Both the position numbers and the translations under genes were made by a program. Below the pieces are notes generated by a model, which was not told the origin of the DNA, made no database searches, and was given only the letters and a program-made list of their open reading frames with translations. Below, piece after piece: positions 45,208 through 53,592 of a stretch of DNA of 64,000 nt. Origin of the DNA: Planctomycetales bacterium ZRK34 (lineage in GTDB: Bacteria > Planctomycetota > Phycisphaerae > Phycisphaerales > Zrk34); the NCBI GenBank assembly GCA_014873095.1, contig CP050848.1, positions 992,001 to 1,056,000 on the forward strand, read 5' to 3'. Every line of letters begins with the position of its first letter. Position 1 is the stretch's first letter.

Positions 45208-45804
45208 ATGGCTGACGCAGTCTCGATCGGCGACGCGGCGCGCTATGGCCTCGTTTGCGTTGTCGTCATCATCGCAGCGGTCATCGACTGGCGCACGGAG
45301 CTGACGCCCAACTGGCTGACGCTGCCGGCGATTCTGATCGGCCTGCTATGGAGCGCTGTGTGGGGCGCGATGGCGGCGGCTGGCGCTGAAGCGTCCATCA
45401 CCGGCGGAGCACTCAGCGGGCTGGCTGTGTCCGCTGTCGGGCTGGCGGCGGCGCTGATTCCCTTCGGGGTTATCTACGCGGCCGGGGGGCTCGGCGGCGG
45501 GGATGTGAAGCTGATGACGGCCGTGGGCGCGCTGAGCGCCAGTTGGCAGGTGGTGCTGGCGACGACGTTTTATGCGTTTGTCGCCGCGGCGCTGATGGCG
45601 GTGATCGTCATGATCCGCCAAGGCCTGGTGCGACGGACCTTCAGTCGGCTTTTCGGCGCGGCGCTGATGAAGGCGGCGAAGGTCAAAGCCGACCTGCCGG
45701 ACGACGGCCCGCGGATACCGTTCGCTGTGGCGGTCGCCGCCGGAGCGATCCTCGCCGGGATGGAGATCCTGCTGAACGTGTCCACCCCCTGGCGCGGCCT
45801 GTAA
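45208..45804 (+). CDS. tadV: TadV/CpaA prepilin peptidase
   Basis: A 198-residue polytopic A24 aspartic peptidase that cleaves the Flp, TadE and TadG leaders. The catalytic Asp residues are in AAVIDWRTELTPNWLT (about 27) and GLGGGDVKLM (about 98), the GxGD signature. About six membrane helices. No methyltransferase-like N-terminal domain, as in TadV. It may also process the type II pseudopilins at 8-11 kb, since no GspO gene is seen with that operon. Confidence 0.9.
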   Translation: MADAVSIGDAARYGLVCVVVIIAAVIDWRTELTPNWLTLPAILIGLLWSAVWGAMAAAGAEASITGGALSGLAVSAVGLAAALIPFGVIYAAGGLGGGDVKLMTAVGALSASWQVVLATTFYAFVAAALMAVIVMIRQGLVRRTFSRLFGAALMKAAKVKADLPDDGPRIPFAVAVAAGAILAGMEILLNVSTPWRGL

Positions 45805-45833
45805 ACGGACGATCGACTTCAAAGGGAAGGGCC

Positions 45834-46679
45834 ATGACCGATTTCGACTTCGTCTACGCGGCTCTGAAAACTCCCTTATCCATCACCTGCATCATTCTGC
45901 TGTTGCTGCTGACCCCTGCCGCCCTGTTGGGCATTCGGGCGCTGGTCGTCATCGGTCGGGCCGATCGCCGGCGTGATCTGCTGCGCGATACAGACGGCAC
46001 GGCGACGATCGAGTTCGCGCTGGTGTTGCCGATTCTGCTGTTCGTGATTCTCGCGCTGGCGCAGACGACGATGCTCATGGGCGGCAACCTGTTCGTGCAT
46101 TACGCCGCCACCGCCGCGGCACGCAGCGCGATCGTGCAGATTCCCTACGACTATCTCGATGAACCGGCGAACAACTACTACGGCTCGCCTGGCACGCCGA
46201 AGTACGATGCCATCCAGCGCAGCGCCGCGTTCGCGCTGATGCCCGTGGCCTCGGGGCCGCCCGACAGCGCCGGCGCCAGCACCGCCAGTGCCGGCTTCGT
46301 CGACGGCTTGAATCAGTTCTACGCCGCTTACGGCGCCCAGACGCCGGTCTGGGTGACGAACCTGGCGGCGCAGCGTCTTGAATACGCCTTGCAGACCACG
46401 CACATCAGCCTGTTCCGACCGACGGTGCAACCCAATAACACCGTGTACTTCGAGCCGCTCGAAGGCGCGATTGTCGAGCCTAAGGATCCGATCCGCGTGC
46501 GCGTCGAGCATGAGCTGAACCTCGGCGTGCCCTACGCCAACCGACTTTTCGACGACGGTGAACAGCCCGACGGCGTCGGCCGTTACTGTCTGATCGTCGC
46601 CACCGCCACGCTGACCAACGAAGGCATACTCGACGAGATGCCCCCGTTGCCGGCGATCCCGCGCCAGCCTTTGCCGTGA
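45834..46679 (+). CDS. tadE: TadE-like pseudopilin
   Basis: A 281-residue protein from ATG 45834 (AAAGGGAAGG upstream). It has an extra membrane helix at about 14-40 (LSITCIILLLLLTPAALLGI) and a second one in the TadE motif DTDGTATIEFALVLPILLFVILAL (about 53-76), where G-T and Glu mark the prepilin-like site. The globular part is periplasmic. The unusual extra helix before the TadE motif would make classic cleavage release an N-terminal membrane piece. Confidence 0.82.
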   Translation: MTDFDFVYAALKTPLSITCIILLLLLTPAALLGIRALVVIGRADRRRDLLRDTDGTATIEFALVLPILLFVILALAQTTMLMGGNLFVHYAATAAARSAIVQIPYDYLDEPANNYYGSPGTPKYDAIQRSAAFALMPVASGPPDSAGASTASAGFVDGLNQFYAAYGAQTPVWVTNLAAQRLEYALQTTHISLFRPTVQPNNTVYFEPLEGAIVEPKDPIRVRVEHELNLGVPYANRLFDDGEQPDGVGRYCLIVATATLTNEGILDEMPPLPAIPRQPLP

Positions 46680-46685
46680 GTGAAC

Positions 46686-49367
46686 ATGAATTCTGAAACG
46701 ATCCAAACCATGACCCCCGCGCTGCACGTCGGCGACAAACTCGTCCATTTCGAGGTGCAACAGCAGATGGCCGCCGGCGGCATGGGCATCGTCTGGCGGG
46801 CTTACGACAGCCTGCTCGGCCGCCACGTCGCCATCAAGCAGATCGCCTCGGCCGACATGATCGATGAAACCTTCCGCAATCGATTCCGCGCTGAAGCCGA
46901 TCTGCAGAAGCGTGTTTCGACCTCGCATCCGAATCTCGTGGACATCATCGATTGCGTCGACGATCCGCGCGGCCTGTTCATCGTGATGGAATACGTCGAC
47001 GGCCCCTCGCTGGGCCAATTGCTCTCGCAAAACGAAAGCCCCATCGAGGCTCTGCAAGGCCTGCGGATCATCCGCGACGTGGCCACAGCCTTGAAGGCCA
47101 TTCACGAAGCCGGCATCGTGCATCGCGACCTCAAGCCCGGCAACATCCTGCTGCCGACTGACGGTTCACCCACGAAGGTCTGCGACTTCGGGCTGGCCAC
47201 GTTCATGGTCGAGCAAGACACGCTGACCATGGGAACCACCCAATACATGGCCCCCGAGATGTTCGGCGAAGGCGATGTCCAGCCGCGTGCCGACATCTAC
47301 TCACTGGGCATGGTCGCTTACGAAATGCTCGCCGGGCGCGCGACATTCGACAATGCCTTCAAGGCGATCAAGCGCGATCAGCGTCACCAGGCGATGCGCT
47401 GGATGAAGTGGCACACCAACCAGCGGGCCGCCGCCGCGCCGCTGACGGAGTTGAACCCGCGCGTGCCGGAGGTGCTCAGCGATCTGGTCTCGCGCATGAT
47501 GGCCAAAGACCCGACGCAGCGCATCGCCTCGGCGGATCAGTTGCTCGACGCGATTCATCGTCATTTCTCACGCTCGGCCCAGCCGGCCGGCCAGTCTGCC
47601 GCCGCACCGCCCACCGTGCGGGGGGATTTAAATCCCCCCGCCGTCAACGCACCTGCCACCGATGTCAACCCGACCGCCCCGCTGCCCAAGCGCAGCAAAC
47701 TGCCGATGATTCTCGGCATCATCGTGCTGCTGCAGGTCGTCGGCCTCGGCGGGTGGTACTTCTACGAAACAAACAAGAAAAAGCAGGCGGCCAACGCGCA
47801 ATTGAGCGAGGCCGCTGAAAGCTTCGACAAAGCCAACGCGCTCTTCGAACAGGCCCGCGAGTCGACCGATCCGCCGGCCGATCGCATCGAGTCATTCGGC
47901 CGGGCGCGCGATCAGTTCGAAGAGCTTTCGCGCAAGTGGCCCGACCATCCGCAATACGGTCGCGGCGCCGCAGCCTATGCGCTGCTCGCCTCAGCCCACA
48001 TCGATGCCTTCGAGGCGGATCGTCTGATGGAGGCCGATCAATTCGCCCGGTCGATCGAGGTTTATCAGCAGATCAAGGACTCACTGCGCCGTGCCGCCGC
48101 CATCGACCTGCCCAAAAACGCGACCTCGCTGATCGATCAGCTTGACCGCATGCAGCGTGAGATGGCCAGCCGCGCCGATTTCGTGCAGCGTGCCGAAGCG
48201 ATCCGCACGGCCATCGCCGGCGGTGATTTCGATCGCGCCCGGCGAAGCTTCCGTGAAGTGCGTGATCTGAATCGGACCATCGCCGACGTGTTGCGCCCAA
48301 TCGAAAAAGCCAAGCTCGAAGAGATCGGCGTCACGATCGCCGGGCAGGAACAACAGGCCCAGATCGCCGCCATCGACGCCCAGGCCGCCCGGCTCCAGGC
48401 CGAGGGCAAACTCGCCGAGGCCGCCGAGGTGCTCCGCGATGCCCAGGAGCGTTACGGCCACCAGGAAGCGCTGGCCCGACGTCTGGCGGTCATCATGCAG
48501 GAGACCAACTTCCGTGCCGCGATGACCCAAGCCCAGGCTGCCGAAGGCCGCGCCGAACTGCCTGCCGCGGTGACCGCCTACGTGCAGGCCAACACGATCC
48601 GTCCGTCGCAGCAGCTTGACGACAAAATCTCGAAACTGCGCAGCCAGATCGCCCTGGCCGAGGGGCAGCGTCTGCAGGCGGCCGGCAATCTCGAAGGCGC
48701 CAAGACCAAGTACAACGAAGCGCTCGGGTTCGACTCGACCAATCAGCGCGCCAGTGAGTTGCTCAGCCAGATCGGCATGGCCAACGACAAGGCCGCCGCC
48801 CTGGACGCCGCCAACACCGCCTTTTCCGCCGGGAATTACGAGCAGGCGATCAACCACTACAAGCGCGCCCTGGCGATCGCACCCGACCCGGACACCCAGC
48901 AGAAACTCAACGAAGCGACCGTTCGCAGCCATGTTGAAAAAGCCCAGGGTCACTTCACATCGCTCGACCTGGACGCCGCCCGCAGCGAACTGGCCCAGGC
49001 CAAGCGGCTCTCGCCCAACGACCGCGAAGCCAACGCCCTGGACAGCCGCATCCACGATCTGCAGACGCTCCAGGATCTGATCACTGACGGCGACCGCCTG
49101 CGTAATGAAAGCCAGTACAACGCCGCCAAGAAAAAATTCGAGCAGGCGGTGCAACACGCCAAGGCCGCCGGGCTCAACCCCAAGCCCGCGCAGGATCGCA
49201 AGTTCAACGCTGAGTTCGATCACCTCGTCGCCCAGGCCCGCGCCGCGATGGAGGTCAGCCAGTGGAATCTCGCGCGCGGTCTGATCAAGACCGCCCAGCG
49301 CATGCGCAGCACCGAACAACTGGAAGCCATGCTTCGGGAGATCAACAACCATGACCCCGAAAACTGA
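46686..49367 (+). CDS. Transmembrane Ser/Thr protein kinase with TPR-like C-terminal region
   Basis: An 893-residue Hanks-type kinase of the PknB kind. Gly loop QQMAAGGMGIVWRA, VAIKQ lysine, catalytic loop VHRDLKPGN, CDFGLA and the GTTQYMAPEM activation segment all lie within about residues 20-285. After a Pro-rich linker comes a membrane helix (about 337-358, MILGIIVLLQVVGLGGWYFY) and ~530 residues of TPR-like/coiled-coil repeats (AAEVLRDAQERYGHQEALARRL, YEQAINHYKRALAIAPDPD). All catalytic residues are present. It is inside the Tad operon: 7 bp after tadE and overlapping the next gene. With two FHA proteins in the same operon it probably regulates the pilus by phosphorylation. Confidence 0.9.
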   Translation: MNSETIQTMTPALHVGDKLVHFEVQQQMAAGGMGIVWRAYDSLLGRHVAIKQIASADMIDETFRNRFRAEADLQKRVSTSHPNLVDIIDCVDDPRGLFIVMEYVDGPSLGQLLSQNESPIEALQGLRIIRDVATALKAIHEAGIVHRDLKPGNILLPTDGSPTKVCDFGLATFMVEQDTLTMGTTQYMAPEMFGEGDVQPRADIYSLGMVAYEMLAGRATFDNAFKAIKRDQRHQAMRWMKWHTNQRAAAAPLTELNPRVPEVLSDLVSRMMAKDPTQRIASADQLLDAIHRHFSRSAQPAGQSAAAPPTVRGDLNPPAVNAPATDVNPTAPLPKRSKLPMILGIIVLLQVVGLGGWYFYETNKKKQAANAQLSEAAESFDKANALFEQARESTDPPADRIESFGRARDQFEELSRKWPDHPQYGRGAAAYALLASAHIDAFEADRLMEADQFARSIEVYQQIKDSLRRAAAIDLPKNATSLIDQLDRMQREMASRADFVQRAEAIRTAIAGGDFDRARRSFREVRDLNRTIADVLRPIEKAKLEEIGVTIAGQEQQAQIAAIDAQAARLQAEGKLAEAAEVLRDAQERYGHQEALARRLAVIMQETNFRAAMTQAQAAEGRAELPAAVTAYVQANTIRPSQQLDDKISKLRSQIALAEGQRLQAAGNLEGAKTKYNEALGFDSTNQRASELLSQIGMANDKAAALDAANTAFSAGNYEQAINHYKRALAIAPDPDTQQKLNEATVRSHVEKAQGHFTSLDLDAARSELAQAKRLSPNDREANALDSRIHDLQTLQDLITDGDRLRNESQYNAAKKKFEQAVQHAKAAGLNPKPAQDRKFNAEFDHLVAQARAAMEVSQWNLARGLIKTAQRMRSTEQLEAMLREINNHDPEN
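47619..47640. repeat. 22-bp perfect palindrome inside the kinase gene
   Basis: G6 and C6 arms flank an ATTTAAAT core, with outer C-G pair. In frame it encodes RGDLNPPA in the linker between kinase domain and membrane helix. The same palindrome, 26 bp long, lies at 52314-52339 in another gene and codes for the same peptide. Confidence 0.8.
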
Positions 49368-51321
49368 AACGCCACTTAGTGTTTTCAATAGCCGGGTCGC
49401 TACGCGACCCCGGTCCCAGCGTCGCGTAGCGACGCGGCTGTTGTCAAATGATCAGCGTCAGCGCGGCGTCATCCTCGTGATCACCATGCTCAGCGTGTTG
49501 CTGCTGGCCGGGCTGGTGCTGTGGGTGTTGAACCTCGGCCAGCAGGTCAATCATCGTGTGACCACACAGAACACCGCCGATGCCACCGCCCGCGCCGCCG
49601 GCGGGTGGATCGCCCGCTCGCTGAATACCGTCGCAGCCAACAACACCGACATGGCCCGCTACATCGCGCTGATCAATGTGCTCGACGCCATGCCCCAGGC
49701 CGTGGACTACACCCGCCGCGAGTCGGAGTTGATGCTCGAATCGCTCGGCAATCAGAATGCAAGCGGCGTCACAGGCAGCCCCTCGCAGCTTTCCCAGCTC
49801 GTGCAGACTTTTTACGAGCAGCTTTACGCCGAGCTCGACGAACAGGTCGCCGACATCATTCCGACCGATGAGTTCTACAAGTCGATCGACGTCCGACGCA
49901 TGACACGCTTCCCCGATGGGTCGATCTGGCAGGCGCTGTACGGCCTGGATGAACTCAACGGCGCGATCATGGACAACATCGGCGAGATGGCGCAGGTCAG
50001 CGCCGTGTCCGCCGGTCGCGTCAACCGCATCACCGGCGACAGCGCCGCCTTCGCCCTGCCGACCGTGCCGACGATCCCGTACCGCCGCGGAACCTTCGAC
50101 GACTTCGAGCGCCCCGTGCTCGACGGCCGGGTGCCCGACGACATCGACGATGAGCAGTACAACCGCGGCCCGTGGGACGCCGTCTTCGGATGGCGCGACT
50201 TCACCTACGAAGGCGGCACCTATGTCGACGGCAGTCGAAGCGTCGTCGGCGGCGGCAACCCCGGCAACCGCCTCTCCCGCCGCCCCTCGTCCAACGGGCA
50301 GTGGACCGACCGGGAAATCACCGGCTATCGCCCCTTCGGCCCGCAGTCGTGGATGCTCCGCCGCATCCACTGGTACCGCGATGATGAGTTGTTCCACACC
50401 CGCCTGAGCATGTATCAGTCACGCCTGACCCGGTACAAGTCCGAGTACGTCTGGCCGCGTGGACAGACACGCCGCGTGATCAACCCCGACTGGATCATCG
50501 ACTGGGACACCGCCCTGGCGACCGCCGGAGCCGGCAGTTCCGACATCCGCGAGACGGCCTACTTCGCCGTCGAAATCAAGAGCAAGTACCCGCGCACCGA
50601 CAGCCGCTTCCTCACGCCCGGCACCTGGGCCCTGGACATCATCGATCCCGACTGGGATTACAAACCGCGCATCGCTTATAGCAACGGCTGGTATCGCCTG
50701 GATGATTCCCGCAAAATCTGCGATCACGTGTGGCGCTACGAGTGGGAGTACCAAGTTTATTACGATCCTGAGATCGGTGTTCCGCCGGAGTACGAAACCA
50801 TCACCAACGACGACGGCACGACCACGCAGGTGCCCGTCACTCAACCCGTCTACCGCATCGACCACTTCGCTTTCGCCGGCATCAATGTCGGACCCGACGC
50901 CAGCACCGACTCGCCGTACACCGGCTTCGACCCGAATGCCTCCGACGCCCCCGCGCCGACGGACCTCGATCACGGCACGGTGGATCGCGTCGATGAAGAC
51001 GCCCGCTGGCAATACCTGTCGTACCTCGGCGTAGCGCGTCAGACGGATATGCCCCAGGCGTGGGCTTCCCGCTTCCGCGGTGAGCGGCCGTACCAGAACA
51101 TGGTCGCCATCGCCCAGGCGAAGGTGTTCAACAACCACTCGTGGGACTTGTGGACGCAGATGTGGCGGGCTGAACTCGAACCGGTGTCCAACTACGAAGG
51201 TTGGGTCGACGCCATCGCCAACGGGCAACTGCCCGACGATGTCGATCCGCAAGACATCGAAGACCTGGCCAAGTACTTCTCCGCCACCGCCCCGCTGGCG
51301 AGCGTCATGCTCGGACACTGA
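49351..51321 (+). CDS. TadG-like (Flp pilus assembly) protein with N-terminal membrane helix
   Basis: A 656-residue protein: N-terminal RQRGVILVITMLSVLLLAGLVLWVLNLGQQV (about 37-67) matches the putative Flp pilus assembly TadE/TadG-like start, followed by VTTQNTADATARAAGGWIARSLN, the conserved helix of that group. The large remaining part (about 100-656) is extracytoplasmic, Trp/Tyr/Asp-rich and not assigned. The ATG overlaps the kinase stop and has GGGAG upstream. The first 35 codons contain two palindromes (49394-49435) that encode SRVATRPRSQRRVATR. Confidence 0.75.
   Translation: MTPKTETPLSVFNSRVATRPRSQRRVATRLLSNDQRQRGVILVITMLSVLLLAGLVLWVLNLGQQVNHRVTTQNTADATARAAGGWIARSLNTVAANNTDMARYIALINVLDAMPQAVDYTRRESELMLESLGNQNASGVTGSPSQLSQLVQTFYEQLYAELDEQVADIIPTDEFYKSIDVRRMTRFPDGSIWQALYGLDELNGAIMDNIGEMAQVSAVSAGRVNRITGDSAAFALPTVPTIPYRRGTFDDFERPVLDGRVPDDIDDEQYNRGPWDAVFGWRDFTYEGGTYVDGSRSVVGGGNPGNRLSRRPSSNGQWTDREITGYRPFGPQSWMLRRIHWYRDDELFHTRLSMYQSRLTRYKSEYVWPRGQTRRVINPDWIIDWDTALATAGAGSSDIRETAYFAVEIKSKYPRTDSRFLTPGTWALDIIDPDWDYKPRIAYSNGWYRLDDSRKICDHVWRYEWEYQVYYDPEIGVPPEYETITNDDGTTTQVPVTQPVYRIDHFAFAGINVGPDASTDSPYTGFDPNASDAPAPTDLDHGTVDRVDEDARWQYLSYLGVARQTDMPQAWASRFRGERPYQNMVAIAQAKVFNNHSWDLWTQMWRAELEPVSNYEGWVDAIANGQLPDDVDPQDIEDLAKYFSATAPLASVMLGH
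49394..49435. repeat. Pair of related 7-3-7 palindromes in the 5' end of the TadG-like gene
   Basis: GGGTCGC-TAC-GCGACCC at 49394-49410 and GCGTCGC-GTA-GCGACGC at 49419-49435. Both are perfect and share the GTCGC-(TAC/GTA)-GCGAC core, in opposite senses. They are in frame and encode the duplicated RVATR peptide. Confidence 0.75.
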
Positions 51322-51326
51322 GGTGC

Positions 51327-52217
51327 ATGATGAAAATGACCAATGAACAAATCCCAATGACCAGGCCAATCAACCCACGCCCGATGTATCTGCATAATCA
51401 TTGGTCATTGGTACTTGGTCATTCCCGCCGCAGGCGGGCCACGGGCGCGGTCATGAGCGAGTTCGTGCTGATCCTGCCGATGATCATCGTGATCCTCGCG
51501 TTGCTGTTTTACTTCGGCCATCTGGTCATCCGCGCCGAGCACACCATCACCATGGCGCGCTACGAAACCTGGCGACGCGCCGCCGGCGCGCCCGGGCCTT
51601 ACGCCGACGACGCCACCGGTTCGACCCTGCTGAACCAAACCTTTCTGGCCAACCGCGCCACCACGCTCGATATCAACGACCCCACCACCGATCATTACTT
51701 CCCCAACGATCCCTATGAACTGATGATCGACTCGGCGCAGGGCGTCAGCCCCTCGGCCGGCGACATCGCCGACGCTTTCCTGTACTGGCCAAACGGCAAT
51801 CATCGCAACTCCCGCGGGCGGCGGGTCACGCTTTCGGTCACGCATGAAGACACCGTCGAAATGTGGAACCGCATCACCTCGATCGCCCGCCGCGACATCG
51901 CCAACCCAGAAGAAACTCCGCTTCGCCGTCGCCACACCCGCATCGGCACCGACTGGTCCTACACCAACGACTGGCGCGCCAGCGCCGACCGCTGGGCGGA
52001 CACCTCCGGCGGCAATCGCCATCACCTGCAGGCGGTCCGCGATGTCTTCTTCGCCGACTTCGACACCGATCTCGACGCCATCGACGGTGACGGCACCGAC
52101 GAACCCAACGGCTCGCCCTACGAATACCCCAACCACGACGCCCTCGCCGGCCAGGTCCGCGAACTATACCTGGCCAACCCCGGCTACGAAGGCCCCACCG
52201 TCCCCATCACCCCGTGA
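51327..52217 (+). CDS. TadE-like pseudopilin with repeat-derived N-terminus
   Basis: A 296-residue protein. The TadE motif RRRRATGAVMSEFVLILPMIIVILALLFYFGHL lies at about 36-67, so the start must be upstream of ATG 51453; ATG 51327/51330 after GAGGTG is chosen. The 35 residues before the motif are encoded by a repeat element (AATGACCAATGA and inverted copies), not by typical pilin leader sequence. A further ~230 residues of periplasmic domain follow. Its stop overlaps the GTG start of the next gene. Confidence 0.75.
   Translation: MMKMTNEQIPMTRPINPRPMYLHNHWSLVLGHSRRRRATGAVMSEFVLILPMIIVILALLFYFGHLVIRAEHTITMARYETWRRAAGAPGPYADDATGSTLLNQTFLANRATTLDINDPTTDHYFPNDPYELMIDSAQGVSPSAGDIADAFLYWPNGNHRNSRGRRVTLSVTHEDTVEMWNRITSIARRDIANPEETPLRRRHTRIGTDWSYTNDWRASADRWADTSGGNRHHLQAVRDVFFADFDTDLDAIDGDGTDEPNGSPYEYPNHDALAGQVRELYLANPGYEGPTVPITP
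51335..51438. repeat. Inverted-repeat element of AATGACCA type
   Basis: AATGACCAATGA at 51335-51346 is matched by its perfect complement TCATTGGTCATT at 51398-51409; additional partial copies are CCAATGACCA (51354-51363) and TTGGTCATT (51415-51423). A CCCGCC-GCA-GGCGGG hairpin (51424-51438) abuts it. Elements of this kind usually lie between genes; here the element runs from just after the start codon into coding DNA. Confidence 0.7.
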
Positions 52218-52783
52218 CCTGGCAGACCCAACGATTCATTCTGATCGGACTGATCGTCATCCTCGGCGCCGCCGTCTGGCTGATGCGGTCGATGCCCATC
52301 GACCGGCTCACCAGGCGGGGGGATTTAAATCCCCCCGCCCAGACCCCGCCGGATACGGACATGAGCTATGACCAATTCGATACCGCTGGTGCGACACGCG
52401 GCAGCGCGGCACTACCCGGCTCGCCGGACGCCGTTGATTCGATGCTCACCCCCCGCGGCGCCGAGCCGCTGAATGAGCCACCCGCCGGCCTGCCGGTCTA
52501 CCCCGAAGCGAAAAAGCTCATCGCCTATCGCCAGACCGTCGGCGACACCGTGCAGGAATTGACCGCGTGGTCGATCCCGTCATCGGATGCCGACGTCAAC
52601 AAGGTCGTCGCGTTCTATCGTCAGGCCGCCGAGCAGGCGGGATTTGAGTCGCGATCGAGTGCGGACCACACCGAGCCGAGCCTGCTGATGACCCGCAACG
52701 GACAGACGCTTTCGATCCGGGCCCGCTCGGCCGGCTCGTCGATTCGCGTCAGCCTTATCCTGCGTTACACTATGCTGCCATGA
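52214..52783 (+). CDS. Membrane-anchored protein of unknown function in the Tad operon
   Basis: A 189-residue protein starting with GTG 52214, whose first bases overlap the stop of the TadE-like gene. One membrane helix at about 8-25 (FILIGLIVILGAAVWLM) is followed by a Pro-rich linker that includes RGDLNPPA (from the palindrome at 52314) and a small periplasmic domain (about 90-189, LPVYPEAKKLIAYRQTVGD ... SSDADVNKVVAFYRQAAEQAGFES). The latter looks like an alpha/beta fold common in Tad and planctomycete proteins, not named. Confidence 0.65.
   Translation: MTWQTQRFILIGLIVILGAAVWLMRSMPIDRLTRRGDLNPPAQTPPDTDMSYDQFDTAGATRGSAALPGSPDAVDSMLTPRGAEPLNEPPAGLPVYPEAKKLIAYRQTVGDTVQELTAWSIPSSDADVNKVVAFYRQAAEQAGFESRSSADHTEPSLLMTRNGQTLSIRARSAGSSIRVSLILRYTMLP
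52314..52339. repeat. 26-bp perfect palindrome inside a Tad operon gene
   Basis: Same palindrome as at 47619-47640, with two more paired bases on each side (GGC...GCC). It again encodes RGDLNPPA, in the linker after a membrane helix. Confidence 0.8.
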
Positions 52784-52818
52784 TCATCCTCGATCGTGTT
52801 TGCTGAGAGGTGCCTTTC

Positions 52819-53589
52819 ATGAACGAAGCCAATCCCGTCGCCCGGCCGCCGCAATCCGGTTCGTCGCCGACGCTGATCATCGTCGCCGTCGTGCTCGGCC
52901 TGGTCACCGTCGTGCTGACCAACTTCTACATCAACATGGTGCGCAAAGACGTCGAAGGCCGCTCCATGCATGTGTACCGGCTGAACCGGACCCTCGAGCC
53001 CGGCGAGCGGTTGAACGTCTACAAGGATCTGATCCCGCTGTCAGTTTCGGATAAGTTCCGCGAATCGATGGACGCCATGAGCGTCATCATCACCAACCCG
53101 GGCGACCTGCCGGTCAACTACCACGATCAGCCGGTCACCCGCCGCGTGAATCAATCCGAATTCCTCTCGCCGAGTTTCTTCACCGGCACCGGCAAAACCG
53201 TCGACTACCAGGTCACCCAGGGCAAGCGCGGCACACCGCTGGAGATCAACTCCCGCAATGCGCCCGGCCTGTTGCGACCCGGCATGTACATCGACATCAG
53301 CGCGGAGTTCACCGTGCCCGGCAAGAAAGTCCCGCAGGCCATGCGCATCATGGAGCGCGTCAAGGTGATCGCCGTCGGCGCCGTGACCGATGAGTCCGCC
53401 GGCAACCGCCGCATCAACTTCAACACCATCACCGTCGAAACCGAACCCGCTGAAGACCTTGCCCTGCTGACCATCGCCAAGTTCGTCGGCAAGGACGGCT
53501 TCGACATCTCCATCCGAAACCCCACCGACATGGATGCCCGCATCGGTGTCAACAAGCAAGTGCTCGCGCTGCTGGGCCTCGATAAATAA
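52819..53589 (+). CDS. CpaB/RcpC-like pilus assembly protein
   Basis: A 256-residue protein from ATG 52819 (GAGAGGTG 7 bases upstream). One membrane helix at about 19-40 (TLIIVAVVLGLVTVVLTNFYI) is followed by a SAF-like domain and an RcpC-like beta domain (LLRPGMYIDISAEFTVPGKK, ERVKVIAVGAVTDESAGNRRINFNTITVETEPAEDLALLTIAK). In Tad systems, CpaB works with the secretin in the periplasm; no secretin gene is present in this locus. Confidence 0.82.
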   Translation: MNEANPVARPPQSGSSPTLIIVAVVLGLVTVVLTNFYINMVRKDVEGRSMHVYRLNRTLEPGERLNVYKDLIPLSVSDKFRESMDAMSVIITNPGDLPVNYHDQPVTRRVNQSEFLSPSFFTGTGKTVDYQVTQGKRGTPLEINSRNAPGLLRPGMYIDISAEFTVPGKKVPQAMRIMERVKVIAVGAVTDESAGNRRINFNTITVETEPAEDLALLTIAKFVGKDGFDISIRNPTDMDARIGVNKQVLALLGLDK

Positions 53590-53592
53590 CCC

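Noticed and set aside
47619-47640. RGD peptide as an integrin-binding motif
   Set aside because: It is encoded by a palindromic DNA repeat and lies in a cytoplasmic linker of a kinase, so adhesion is implausible.
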